Assembly: GCA_015063855.1 (NCBI GenBank)
Contig: SVTI01000009.1
Location: 1-42,953 of the forward strand
DNA from: Oscillospiraceae bacterium
GTDB lineage: Bacteria; Bacillota; Clostridia; Oscillospirales; CAG-272
Direction: 5' to 3'
DNA: 42,953 nt
Of this stretch, positions 34,677 to 42,268 are shown piece by piece (the first letter of the stretch is position 1; every line of letters starts with the position of its first letter). The notes under the pieces were generated by a model, which made no database searches, had not been told where the DNA came from, and saw only the letters and a program-made list of their open reading frames with translations. Made by a program: the position numbers and the translations under genes.

Positions 34677-34761
34677 AATATATAGGAAATTACTTCATTT
34701 CGTGTGAGTTGTTCGCACTTCAGAAATGGGCGAAATTCGGTGCGCCCGGAGGCGCTTTTTT
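34676..34761 (+). repeat. Structured intergenic element, subtype II (copy E)
   Basis: TAATATATAGGAAATT start, ATTTCG/CGAAAT outer stem, GTGTGA/TCGCAC inner hairpin, GCGCC-CGGA-GGCGC end hairpin and six T. Nearly identical to copy B (122-208) but in opposite orientation, 34 kb away. Confidence 0.8.
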
Positions 34762-34762
34762 A

Positions 34763-34831
34763 ATGTATATGAAATTGTTCTGTTTTGTGGGAGCTGTTCG
34801 CACTATTGAAAGCGGAAACTTGCCGCTTTTA
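34763..34831 (+). repeat. Structured intergenic element, diverged subtype II (copy F)
   Basis: Directly behind copy E. It shares TATAnGAAATT, the GAGCTGTTCGCACT core (compare GAGTTGTTCGCACT in E) and ends in AGCGG/CCGCT with TTTT. Shorter and more diverged than E. Confidence 0.55.
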
Positions 34832-35569
34832 AATCACCTTAGACAAAAATTCCTTGAGTCTGGGGCTTTTGGGGTTATTGAAGAATTCCTCGGGGGGAGC
34901 ATTCTCAGCGATTACGCCCTCGTCGATGAATACGACACGGGAAGCAACCTCGCGGGCGAAGCCCATTTCGTGGGTTACCACCACCATTGTCATGCCGCTT
35001 TCTGCAAGCTTCTTCATAACCTCAAGAACCTCGCCTACCATTTCGGGGTCAAGTGCGGAGGTAGGCTCGTCGAAAAGCATAACCTCGGGATTCATGGCAA
35101 GTGCGCGAACGATAGCGATTCTCTGCTTCTGTCCGCCCGAGAGCTGTGAGGGATACGCGTCTGCTCTGTCTGCAAGGCCTACTACCTTAAGCAACTCCAT
35201 TGCCTTTTCCTCAGCATCAGCCTTGGACATTTTAAGAAGCTTTATAGGACCGAGGGTCATATTTTTTAGTACTGTCATATGGGGGAAGAGATTAAACTGC
35301 TGGAACACCATTCCCATCTTCTGACGGTGAAGGTTTATATCCGTCTTAGGATCCATGATGTCCACACCGTCAAAATAGATGTGACCGTCTGTGGGCTCCT
35401 CAAGAAGGTTAAGGGAACGAAGGAAGGTGGATTTACCGCTTCCGGAAGGACCGATGATAACAACGACCTCGCCCTTCTTGATCTCCATATCCATTCCGCG
35501 GAGTACGTGGATCGTATCCCCGAAGGATTTAACAAGCTTTTCAACCTTAATTATTGTATTATCGCTCAT
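34829..35569 (-). CDS. Polar amino-acid ABC importer, ATP-binding subunit (GlnQ type)
   Basis: A 246-residue ATPase with Walker [11 protein letters not shown]-loop [11 protein letters not shown], signature LSGGQKQR, Walker [14 protein letters not shown] and H-loop VTHEMGFA. The [11 protein letters not shown] stretch is typical of the polar amino-acid uptake family. AAAGGAG precedes the ATG. It overlaps the permease by 11 bp and is the last gene of a minus-strand operon (binding protein, permease, ATPase). Confidence 0.94.
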   Translation of the reverse strand: MSDNTIIKVEKLVKSFGDTIHVLRGMDMEIKKGEVVVIIGPSGSGKSTFLRSLNLLEEPTDGHIYFDGVDIMDPKTDINLHRQKMGMVFQQFNLFPHMTVLKNMTLGPIKLLKMSKADAEEKAMELLKVVGLADRADAYPSQLSGGQKQRIAIVRALAMNPEVMLFDEPTSALDPEMVGEVLEVMKKLAESGMTMVVVTHEMGFAREVASRVVFIDEGVIAENAPPEEFFNNPKSPRLKEFLSKVI

Positions 35570-36941
35570 TGTTTCTTAATCTCCTTTCCAGAATGCCTAC
35601 AAGCTTCGAGAGTATAAGCACCATGATGAAGTAGATGACTGCAACCGCTACTAGGGGCATAAATGCGCTGTAGGTTGCCGCTCTGATAGCGTTACCTGCA
35701 TACATGAGGTCTCCGAGACCTATGTAGAATGCGATGGAAGTTTCCTTAAGAAGTACTACAAATTCGTTTGCCAATGCGGGAAGTACAGCCTTAAATGCCT
35801 GAGGAAGTACTATATGATACATTGTAGCGAGGTATCCGAAGCCGAGGCTTCGGCCTGCCTCTGTTTGACCGTCGTCAACGCTCATGATACCGCCTCGTAC
35901 GATCTCGGCTACGTAAGCACCCGAGTTGAGACCGAAGCAGATAACTGCTGCAAGGAACTTATCGACACCCATAGGCATAAAGATAACAAAGTAAATTATC
36001 ATTATCTGTACAACAACAGGAGTTCCTCGAATGACGGTTAGATATGCCTGAGATATAAGATTGATGAACTTAAGAAGGAAGTTCTTTTTTCTCGACTTGA
36101 TATATGTAACTCTAATAAATGCTACAACGAAACCTATAACGATACCGATCAAGAGGGAGAATATTGTGAGCTTTATAGTGGTCCAGAGACCCTTGACGAT
36201 GGTAAGCCATCTGTCATGCTCGATAAAGTTCTTGTGGAAATCTGCCTTGAGTCCGTTCCAAGCTCGGATAATAGGAGTGGAGGTATCGGGCTTTTCAGAA
36301 CTTCTCTTCATAATGAAATTCTCTGCTATACCCTTGTTTACGTTAGAGCTTTCTATTTCCTTGGTGACGGTTTCTCCGTCCTCCTCGGTAGTGTAGGTCT
36401 TATATTTCATAATCTCGTCAGAGATCTCGATAGCACCGCCGTATACTGTATTTACTACAGAATCTTTGGCATAAAGTATTACTCCATCGGTGGTCTCGTA
36501 GAGAGTTACGGTTAATTTTTCTTCATGAGGCTTAAGATCGTTTATAAGCTCGCTGATCTTCTCCTGAAATTCAAGACGGAAATCAAAGGATGTCTTATAC
36601 ATCATTCCGTTGTACTTCATCACGTCGGTACTGAGAAATTCATTATAATTGGGAGAGACTGCACCGTAAACGTCAACTGTGGTAACGGTACAGGAAAGTA
36701 TGATATCCTTTTCTGTTCCGTAGGATATCGAGTCAACCTTGATACGGTTCTTTTCGGCTATAAGCTCGAGCACGTCTGTAGAAGCCATATTGTCAAAAGA
36801 AGTATTGACAATCTTTTCAGCCTGCTTGACAGATATTTCGTTTGCCGTAATATCATTTTTGATGTACAGGACAAATGCAAACACGGCGGCTGCTACAAGC
36901 ACTAAGGCTATGGCTATAGCCCATATCTTTTTAGATTTCAT
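35559..36941 (-). CDS. Amino-acid ABC importer permease with large extracytoplasmic N-terminal domain
   Basis: A 460-residue permease; start MKSKKIWAI at 36941 follows AAGGAGA, so the longer upstream reading is rejected. Residues 6-27 are a transmembrane helix, 28 to about 245 an extracytoplasmic domain of no recognised family (contains [16 protein letters not shown]), and 250-460 the HisM/GlnP-type permease with [34 protein letters not shown] (the EAA-like loop) and five helices. Usual permeases of this family are about 220 residues. The inserted domain is not the substrate-binding domain of fused GlnP proteins, since a separate binding protein exists. Confidence 0.85.
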   Translation of the reverse strand: MKSKKIWAIAIALVLVAAAVFAFVLYIKNDITANEISVKQAEKIVNTSFDNMASTDVLELIAEKNRIKVDSISYGTEKDIILSCTVTTVDVYGAVSPNYNEFLSTDVMKYNGMMYKTSFDFRLEFQEKISELINDLKPHEEKLTVTLYETTDGVILYAKDSVVNTVYGGAIEISDEIMKYKTYTTEEDGETVTKEIESSNVNKGIAENFIMKRSSEKPDTSTPIIRAWNGLKADFHKNFIEHDRWLTIVKGLWTTIKLTIFSLLIGIVIGFVVAFIRVTYIKSRKKNFLLKFINLISQAYLTVIRGTPVVVQIMIIYFVIFMPMGVDKFLAAVICFGLNSGAYVAEIVRGGIMSVDDGQTEAGRSLGFGYLATMYHIVLPQAFKAVLPALANEFVVLLKETSIAFYIGLGDLMYAGNAIRAATYSAFMPLVAVAVIYFIMVLILSKLVGILERRLRNNER

Positions 36942-36966
36942 TTTGTATTTCTCCTTATCGGTAAAT

Positions 36967-37037
36967 ATTAAGCCGTTATTTGAAAAGTAAGTTCTTTTCA
37001 AGTCGGTTTGCGGTTACTTTTCAAATAACGGTTTAAT
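36967..37037 (-). promoter_or_regulatory. Long inverted repeat between binding protein and permease genes
   Basis: Arms 36967-36990 and 37014-37037 pair over 24 bp with one G-U pair; the 23-base loop is 36991-37013. It lies within the operon just before the permease ribosome-binding site (36942-36960). Probably an mRNA stability or partial termination element that lets the binding protein be made in excess. Confidence 0.6.
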
Positions 37038-37068
37038 CGCTTGTATTAGTTTTGATAAAAGAGATTAA

Positions 37069-37094
37069 GCAAGGGCAAATAGTTTTGCCCTTGC
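37069..37094 (-). terminator. Hairpin after the binding-protein gene
   Basis: 11-bp perfect stem GCAAGGGCAAA/TTTGCCCTTGC with loop TAGT, followed on the minus strand by a T-rich but interrupted tract (TTAATCTCTTTT). Likely a leaky terminator. Confidence 0.6.
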
Positions 37095-37115
37095 AATAAA
37101 TTCTTTTAAATTAAA

Positions 37116-38000
37116 TTATTCAGCAGAGATATACTTGAGGATGATGGAATCGATAGTTCCGTCAAGTGTAAGCTTCTCAAGAGCCTTGTTGATGTCATTG
37201 AGAAGAGTATCGTTACCCTTCTGGATTGCGATAGCGTAGTCCTCTACTGCATAGTTGGTATCGAGAATGGTAAGACCTTCGTTTTCGGAAACGAATACCT
37301 GTGCCGGAGCATTATCAATAATAACAGCGTCAACATCACCGCCCTGAAGAGCGATAACGGCATCTGCGCCCTTGCCGTACTGGGTAACGAAATCTGCACC
37401 AAAATCATCGGTAGCATAGATGTCACCGGTAGTACCGAGCTGTACACCGATCTTCTTGCCTGCGAGATCATCAAGAGTCTTGATGTCGCTGCCCTCTGCA
37501 ACGATTACCGACTGAACGCCTGTAGCATAGCTTACGGAGAAATCAACCTCTTCTTTTCTTTCATCGGTAACTGTCATACCTGCCATACCGAAGTCAACCT
37601 CGCCTGCCTGAACGGATGTGATGATGGAATCGAACTCCATGTCAACGATATCGAGCTCTGTGCCAAGCTCTGCTGCAATAGCCTTTGCAATCTCAACGTC
37701 GATACCTACAAACTTGTCGCCTTCCTTATACTCATAGGGAGGGAATGCAGCGTTGGTAGCCATTTTGATGGTAGCTTCGTATGTGCCTTCGTAGGTAACA
37801 TCTTCAACAACCTCGTTACCGTCTTCGTTTTCGTTTTCGTTGGCCTTGTTTTCTTCTGCCACAGTGTCATTTGTATTATCTGCTGCAGGAGCCTTCTCGT
37901 CATCCTTCTTATCAGCGGTGCCGGTGCCACAAGCTGCGAACATGCCGAGGCACATGATTGCTGCGAGGATAAGTGCTAATACTTTAATAGATTTTTTCAT
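37116..38000 (-). CDS. Amino-acid ABC importer substrate-binding lipoprotein
   Basis: A 294-residue family-3 binding protein. The start MKKSIKVL at 38000 follows GGAGGAT; an upstream in-frame TTG is rejected. The lipobox AAC at about residues 22-24 follows a hydrophobic signal. After an acidic, low-complexity linker (about 27-60) comes the two-lobe domain: ATNAAFPPYEYKEGDKFVGID near 75, GMTVTDERKEEVDFSVSY near 140, IGVQLGTTGD near 180. These match binding proteins for polar amino acids such as Gln, Cys or Arg; the ligand is not decided. Confidence 0.93.
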   Translation of the reverse strand: MKKSIKVLALILAAIMCLGMFAACGTGTADKKDDEKAPAADNTNDTVAEENKANENENEDGNEVVEDVTYEGTYEATIKMATNAAFPPYEYKEGDKFVGIDVEIAKAIAAELGTELDIVDMEFDSIITSVQAGEVDFGMAGMTVTDERKEEVDFSVSYATGVQSVIVAEGSDIKTLDDLAGKKIGVQLGTTGDIYATDDFGADFVTQYGKGADAVIALQGGDVDAVIIDNAPAQVFVSENEGLTILDTNYAVEDYAIAIQKGNDTLLNDINKALEKLTLDGTIDSIILKYISAE

Positions 38001-38032
38001 TTTAAAATCCTCCAAAATAAATTTGTATTCCT

Positions 38033-38061
38033 ATTATAGTATATTTGTATAATAAAGTCAA
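38033..38061 (-). promoter_or_regulatory. Promoter of the amino-acid importer operon
   Basis: On the minus strand: TTGACT, 17-bp spacer, TATAAT, about 30 bp before the start codon. Confidence 0.7.
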
Positions 38062-38101
38062 TAGTTTATTATTATTTAATCATAAGTGAATATTTATAAA
38101 T

Positions 38102-39094
38102 CTACTGCTCTATAAGCGTACTTCCGCCGACAAATTCACGAACCAAGGAGGTTTTGGGGACTACCTCTCGATCTATAAGCTTGAATTTGTTGATAAGCTC
38201 CAGCAGCTCATGAATGGTCTCATAGCCGCTTGAACCCTCCTTCATGCCAAAAAGAAATTCATTCAGGTATACCTTGTAAACGCAATGCTCATAGAGAAGG
38301 GAGGAATTAAAGATTATATCGGCGTTATCCGTGAAGGGATAAATATGCTTTGCCGCACCCTCCTCTACCGACTGCCAGCGTGCAAGAGTTTCTGCAGGTG
38401 ATGTGCCTCTGAAAAAATTATCTCTTATCAGACGGCGGATAAGACGTGTGGTACGGGAGTTTATCTTCGTTCCGTCATCCTGTCTTAAGGCGGTGAGAGC
38501 AGAGCAATATATTTTAAATTTCTTTGAATCATCGATATTTGAGGTAAGCTTGGGGTTAAGACCGTGGATGCCCTCCACTATGATAACCTCGTTTGAGGCA
38601 AGCGTTACCTTACGTACCTCCTCGCGGGGTCTTGAGATCTTAAAATCGAAGATAGGCAGACCTACCTCCATGCCCTCAATAAGAGCCTCAACGTCTCGGT
38701 TGAAATGCTCGTAATCAATTGCTTCGATTGTTTCAAGGTCGTGCTCACCCTTTTCGTCAAGGGGTATTAATTCCTTTGGCAGATAATAATCGTCAAGGGA
38801 TATTGCAAGCGCGCCTATACCTAAAACCTTTAAATGAAGCTGAAGGCGGTTGGCAAAGGAGGTCTTACCCGAGGAAGAGGGGCCCGATATAAGTATTATC
38901 TTTTTACGGTCAATATTGTCCTTTATCTCCTTTGCCATCTCGGAGATCTTCTGCTCCTGCCATATCTCACTAACATTTATCAGCCAATTTATTCTTCCCT
39001 CGGAGATGATCCTATTCATATCCGATATTGTTACAATTCCAAGCTTTGAGCACCAGTCACGGTATTCTTCGATGCAGTGATCTATTCTTGTCAT
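38102..39094 (-). CDS. Uridine-kinase/phosphoribulokinase-family nucleoside kinase
   Basis: A 330-residue P-loop kinase: Walker A GPSSSGKTS near residue 70, SLDDYYLPKE near 106, and IVEGIHGLNP near 170 match the uridine kinase-like family. The start MTRIDHCIE at 39094 follows AAAGGAG; a longer upstream in-frame start lacks a site. Many Firmicute relatives carry an N-terminal TGS-like plus ThrRS-like module of about 200 residues; here only about 55 residues precede the kinase, so it is a short form. Likely phosphorylates a nucleoside; substrate uncertain. Confidence 0.85.
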   Translation of the reverse strand: MTRIDHCIEEYRDWCSKLGIVTISDMNRIISEGRINWLINVSEIWQEQKISEMAKEIKDNIDRKKIILISGPSSSGKTSFANRLQLHLKVLGIGALAISLDDYYLPKELIPLDEKGEHDLETIEAIDYEHFNRDVEALIEGMEVGLPIFDFKISRPREEVRKVTLASNEVIIVEGIHGLNPKLTSNIDDSKKFKIYCSALTALRQDDGTKINSRTTRLIRRLIRDNFFRGTSPAETLARWQSVEEGAAKHIYPFTDNADIIFNSSLLYEHCVYKVYLNEFLFGMKEGSSGYETIHELLELINKFKLIDREVVPKTSLVREFVGGSTLIEQ

Positions 39095-39113
39095 ATATAA
39101 TAAAGCTCCTTTC

Positions 39114-39145
39114 AATAATGATATTATTACAATTATATCATTATT
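39114..39145. promoter_or_regulatory. Inverted repeat in the kinase promoter region
   Basis: AATAATGATAT (39114-39124) and ATATCATTATT (39135-39145) flank ten bases, overlapping a minus-strand TATAAT (39132-39137). Possibly an operator; half-sites resemble those bound by Fur-type repressors, but the spacing is wrong for a standard Fur box. Confidence 0.35.
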
Positions 39146-39360
39146 TTTTATAAAAATAAATAGTTTTGGGAAAAAGAGTGATTTATAACGAAAAATTGGC
39201 ATTCATATTTGTTTTACGATTGTCCATAATAATATCAGAACCTCGGTTGTATCTCATCCGTGCTCTGATATAAGTATATCGGCAATGGCGGTGATACAAA
39301 TAAGGTTCTTTGAAATAGATATTATGCCGAAAGTATATCGGCAAGTAAGGAGAAATCAAA

Positions 39361-39567
39361 ATGGCTAACAGTTCCAATAATAAGGTTATGGTTCCCGAAG
39401 CAAAGGCTGCTCTTGAGCAGTTCAAGATGGAATCCGCAAACGAAGTAGGCGTAACTCTTAATAAGGGTTACAACGGCGATCTCACATCCCGTCAGGCAGG
39501 CTCTATCGGCGGTCAGATGGTTAAGAAGATGATCGAAAAGTACGAGAGAGATCTTGCTAACAAGTAA
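39361..39567 (+). CDS. Alpha/beta-type small acid-soluble spore protein
   Basis: A 68-residue SASP that coats and protects DNA in spores and is later degraded by the GPR protease. The germination-protease region reads ESANEVGV (residues 24-31; family consensus E-(I/F)-A-S/N-E-(F/L)-G-V), and the second conserved segment GDLTSRQAGSIGGQMVKKMI is intact. AAGGAG precedes the ATG. It shows that this organism, or its close ancestors, can form spores. Expected to be driven by the forespore sigma factor, but I cannot identify a clear -35/-10. Confidence 0.95.
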   Translation: MANSSNNKVMVPEAKAALEQFKMESANEVGVTLNKGYNGDLTSRQAGSIGGQMVKKMIEKYERDLANK

Positions 39568-39603
39568 ATAAATCAGGGGTTGCTTAGTGCAACCCCGATT
39601 TAT
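39568..39603. terminator. Bidirectional terminator between SASP and the TepA-like gene
   Basis: GGGGTTGC/GCAACCCC with loop TTAGT, extended by a further seven pairs after one bulged A. Confidence 0.75.
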
Positions 39604-40289
39604 TATTTTATGATGCTCTGCTCCAGCTGCTTTATTGCCTCTCCTATGCCCCCAAGTCTGTCGATAATTCCGATATCAACACATTCCTTACCTTCAAGGA
39701 TACTGCCGATATCCGTTGCTATATCTTCGGTACGGTAGAGTAGATTTTCAAACCTTTCACGTTTACAATTTGAATTCTTCACTACAAAATCCGTTATTCT
39801 GTCCTGCATCTTTTTGAAATACAGATAGCTTTGAGGTGCGCCGAGAACCGTACCCGTGATTCTGACCGGATGAACGGTCATTGTGGCAGAGGGAACTATG
39901 AATGAGACATCGGTACTGCATGCTAACGGAACACCTATCGAATGTCCCCCTCCGATCACAAGGGATGCTGTGGGCTTGGTCATGGTAGAGATCATCTCAG
40001 CAATAGCTAAACCGCATTCCACGTCTCCACCGACGGTATTGAGTATAAGGAGCATTGCATCTATATCCTCATTGCGCTCTATATCGCAAAGAAGGGGGAT
40101 GATATGCTCGTATTTGGTGGTTTTCTGATTGTCGGGGAGCAGGTAATGTCCCTCTATTTGTCCGATTATCGTGACACATTCGATGGATACTCCGTTCTTT
40201 TTTGTTCTGACAGAGCCGTTTTGCTCGATTATTTCGAGGGTATTTTCCTTGTTTTCACGGTTTTTTTCGTTATTTTCCAAATTGTTCAT
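39603..40289 (-). CDS. tepA: ClpP-like serine protease, TepA family
   Basis: A 228-residue protein of the ClpP/crotonase fold, similar to the B. subtilis TepA/YmfB found near sporulation genes. The start MNNLENNE at 40289 follows GGAG by six bases. Visible motifs are LNTVGGDVECG near residue 87, GGGHSIGVPLA near 115-125 holding the nucleophilic Ser, and TVHPVRI near 145 with the catalytic His. The N terminus has an Asn/Glu-rich stretch. No signal peptide is seen. It lies beside the SASP gene, which fits a sporulation role. Confidence 0.85.
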   Translation of the reverse strand: MNNLENNEKNRENKENTLEIIEQNGSVRTKKNGVSIECVTIIGQIEGHYLLPDNQKTTKYEHIIPLLCDIERNEDIDAMLLILNTVGGDVECGLAIAEMISTMTKPTASLVIGGGHSIGVPLACSTDVSFIVPSATMTVHPVRITGTVLGAPQSYLYFKKMQDRITDFVVKNSNCKRERFENLLYRTEDIATDIGSILEGKECVDIGIIDRLGGIGEAIKQLEQSIIK

Positions 40290-40310
40290 TATTTTCTCCA
40301 TTATTTATGC

Positions 40311-40339
40311 TTTACTTTTTTTCACAATCATAGTATAAT
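40311..40339 (+). promoter_or_regulatory. Promoter of the PduL gene
   Basis: TTTACT, 17-bp spacer, TATAAT, about 41 bp before the start codon. Confidence 0.5.
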
Positions 40340-40379
40340 AAGATATCTTGATAATTATACTAAAAGGAGTACATACATT

Positions 40380-40952
40380 ATGGATAACAAGTTTATCGTT
40401 GAAACATCCGCACGTCACGTGCATCTCGCAGCAGAGCATATTGAGATCCTCTTCGGTGCAGGTCATACCCTCACACACAAGAAGGATCTTTCCCAGCCCG
40501 GTCAGTTCGCTTGTGAAGAGAGAGTTACTGTAGTTGGTCCCAAGAAGGAGATCGCTAACGTTATCGTTCTCGGTCCCGCAAGACCCGCAAGCCAGGTAGA
40601 GGTTTCCTTTACAGATGCAAGAACACTCGGTATTTCCGCTCCCATCCGTGAAAGCGGCGACGTAGCAGGTACACCCGGCTGCAAGCTCGTTGGTCCCTGC
40701 GGTGAGGTAGAGATCGATTGCGGCGTTATCGTTGCAAAGCGTCACATCCACATGACTCCTGCAGATGCAGAGAAGTTAGGTGTAAGCGACAAGGAGATCG
40801 TATCTGTTAAGCTCGATACCCAGCGTCCCACAGTATACGGTGATGTAGTAGTAAGAGTTAATCCCAACTTCGCTCTCGCTATGCATATCGATACCGATGA
40901 ATCCAATGCTGCAGCTGCTTTCGGTGCAGTTATGGGTGAGATCGTTAAGTAA
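40380..40952 (+). CDS. pduL: PduL-type phosphate acyltransferase
   Basis: A 190-residue PduL: interconverts acyl-CoA and acyl-phosphate (acetyl or propionyl), a step before ATP formation by an acyl kinase. Zinc-binding histidines are in RHVHL (13-17) and KRHIHM (about 119-124). Two copies of the beta-barrel-like half are visible. It lacks an obvious N-terminal encapsulation peptide and no microcompartment genes are nearby, so it is likely the housekeeping phosphotransacetylase. AAAGGAG precedes the ATG; an upstream in-frame extension overlaps the tepA promoter region and is rejected. Confidence 0.93.
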   Translation: MDNKFIVETSARHVHLAAEHIEILFGAGHTLTHKKDLSQPGQFACEERVTVVGPKKEIANVIVLGPARPASQVEVSFTDARTLGISAPIRESGDVAGTPGCKLVGPCGEVEIDCGVIVAKRHIHMTPADAEKLGVSDKEIVSVKLDTQRPTVYGDVVVRVNPNFALAMHIDTDESNAAAAFGAVMGEIVK

Positions 40953-40968
40953 TCTGCTTTACTTGTAT

Positions 40969-41000
40969 GGGAGACAGGGTTAAACTCTGTCTCCCTTTTT
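40969..41000 (+). terminator. Terminator after pduL
   Basis: A stem of about 12 bp, GGGAGACAG/CTGTCTCCC extended by G-U, G-C and T-A, then five T. Confidence 0.85.
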
Positions 41001-41052
41001 AAATAGACAGGCGATGCTTTTAATTTTATAAAGATGATTTTTTTGAAAATAC

Positions 41053-41081
41053 TTGAAAAAAACTCTATTTTAGTGTACAAT
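41053..41081 (+). promoter_or_regulatory. Promoter of the ireB-ribF pair
   Basis: TTGAAA, 17-bp spacer, TACAAT, placing the start at about 41088, only about 12 nt before the GTG start codon. Confidence 0.6.
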
Positions 41082-41099
41082 TAACATGAGGTGATATTT

Positions 41100-41360
41100 G
41101 TGTATAATAATGAAAAAGAAAAAACCATAACCTTTTCCATTAAGGAAACTAAGGAATTAGAAACCAGAGGTATTCTCCTTACAGTTTATCAGGCATTAAG
41201 TGAAAAGGGCTATAATCCTCTCAATCAGATAGTGGGCTATATTCTTTCCGAGGATCCTACCTATATTACCAATCATAAGAATGCCCGTGCTCTTATATGC
41301 AAGATTGACCGTGATGAGCTTATGAATACACTCATCAAGAGCTATCTCGGCCTTAAATAA
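41100..41360 (+). CDS. ireB: IreB-family regulatory phosphoprotein (UPF0297)
   Basis: An 86-residue protein. The GTG at 41100 follows GAGGTGAT by five bases; the GTG at 41091 lies within that site. The sequence [21 protein letters not shown] and the terminal [13 protein letters not shown] match the YrzL/IreB family. In enterococci IreB is phosphorylated by the serine/threonine kinase IreK and affects cephalosporin resistance. Unlike the common neighbourhood (alaS, ruvX), here it directly precedes ribF; the TAATG overlap couples the two. Confidence 0.92.
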   Translation: MYNNEKEKTITFSIKETKELETRGILLTVYQALSEKGYNPLNQIVGYILSEDPTYITNHKNARALICKIDRDELMNTLIKSYLGLK

Positions 41361-42256
41361 TGATCCTTTATGATCTGAAAAAGGGATGTGAGATCAAAAA
41401 AATCGAACACCCTTTATCTTTGGCGCTCGGATGTTTCGACGGACTTCATCTCGGTCATGCCGAGCTGATTGATACTGCACGCAGGGCAGGGGCGTATTCC
41501 GGAATTTTCACCTTTTCCTCGAATCCCTTTGGTGCTTTGCATATCATGACCCTTAGTGATAAGCTTGCCCGGCTACGTGAAATGGGTGTTGATTACTGTG
41601 CGGTATGTGACTTCGATGAGATCAGGGATATGTCGGCAGAGGATTTTGTATCTGAAATACTGATAGAAAGACTTAATGTTGTGCATGCCGTGTGTGGATT
41701 TAATTTCAGATTTGGTGTCAAGGCGCATGGGGACGCGGTTTTCCTCAGCGATATGATGAAGGCCTCTGGGAGAGATTGTACTATTATCGATGCCCGTACC
41801 CATGGTTCACAGGTCATCAGCTCCTCGCGTATCAGGAATCTCCTCTCCAATGGTGAGATGGAGAAGGCGGCAGAGCTTTTAGGCAGAAACTACAGTCTTA
41901 TTTATAACGTTTCTCACGGAAACGGAATAGGCAATATCCTCGGATTCCCTACCATAAATACCGACTACAAGAAGGATATGCAGCCTATAGCGCAGGGTGT
42001 ATATATTTGTCGTTGTTTGGGTAGACCGGCAGTTACCAATTTCGGTGTCAGACCTACCGTTACCGTTGAGGATAAGAAGGTTTATGAGACCTTTATTCTT
42101 GACTTTGAAGGCGATCTGTACGGAGAAAATGTGCAGGTTGAGTTTCTTTCTATGCTCCGACCCGAGAAAAAATTTGAATCTGCTGAAGCGTTGTGTGAGC
42201 AGATCGCACGTGATGTTGAGGCAACGCGTAATTATTTTGAAATCAACTCTTTATAA
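41360..42256 (+). CDS. ribF: Bifunctional riboflavin kinase/FAD synthetase
   Basis: A 298-residue RibF that phosphorylates riboflavin to FMN and adenylylates FMN to FAD. The N-terminal adenylyltransferase domain shows GCFDGLHLGH (24-33) and ISSSRIRNLLSNGEM near 155. The C-terminal kinase domain shows GNILGFPTINTD near 195, NFGVRPTV and the RPEKKFES motif. The start overlaps the ireB stop. No FMN riboswitch precedes it. Confidence 0.96.
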   Translation: MILYDLKKGCEIKKIEHPLSLALGCFDGLHLGHAELIDTARRAGAYSGIFTFSSNPFGALHIMTLSDKLARLREMGVDYCAVCDFDEIRDMSAEDFVSEILIERLNVVHAVCGFNFRFGVKAHGDAVFLSDMMKASGRDCTIIDARTHGSQVISSSRIRNLLSNGEMEKAAELLGRNYSLIYNVSHGNGIGNILGFPTINTDYKKDMQPIAQGVYICRCLGRPAVTNFGVRPTVTVEDKKVYETFILDFEGDLYGENVQVEFLSMLRPEKKFESAEALCEQIARDVEATRNYFEINSL

Positions 42257-42268
42257 CGGTTTATATAG

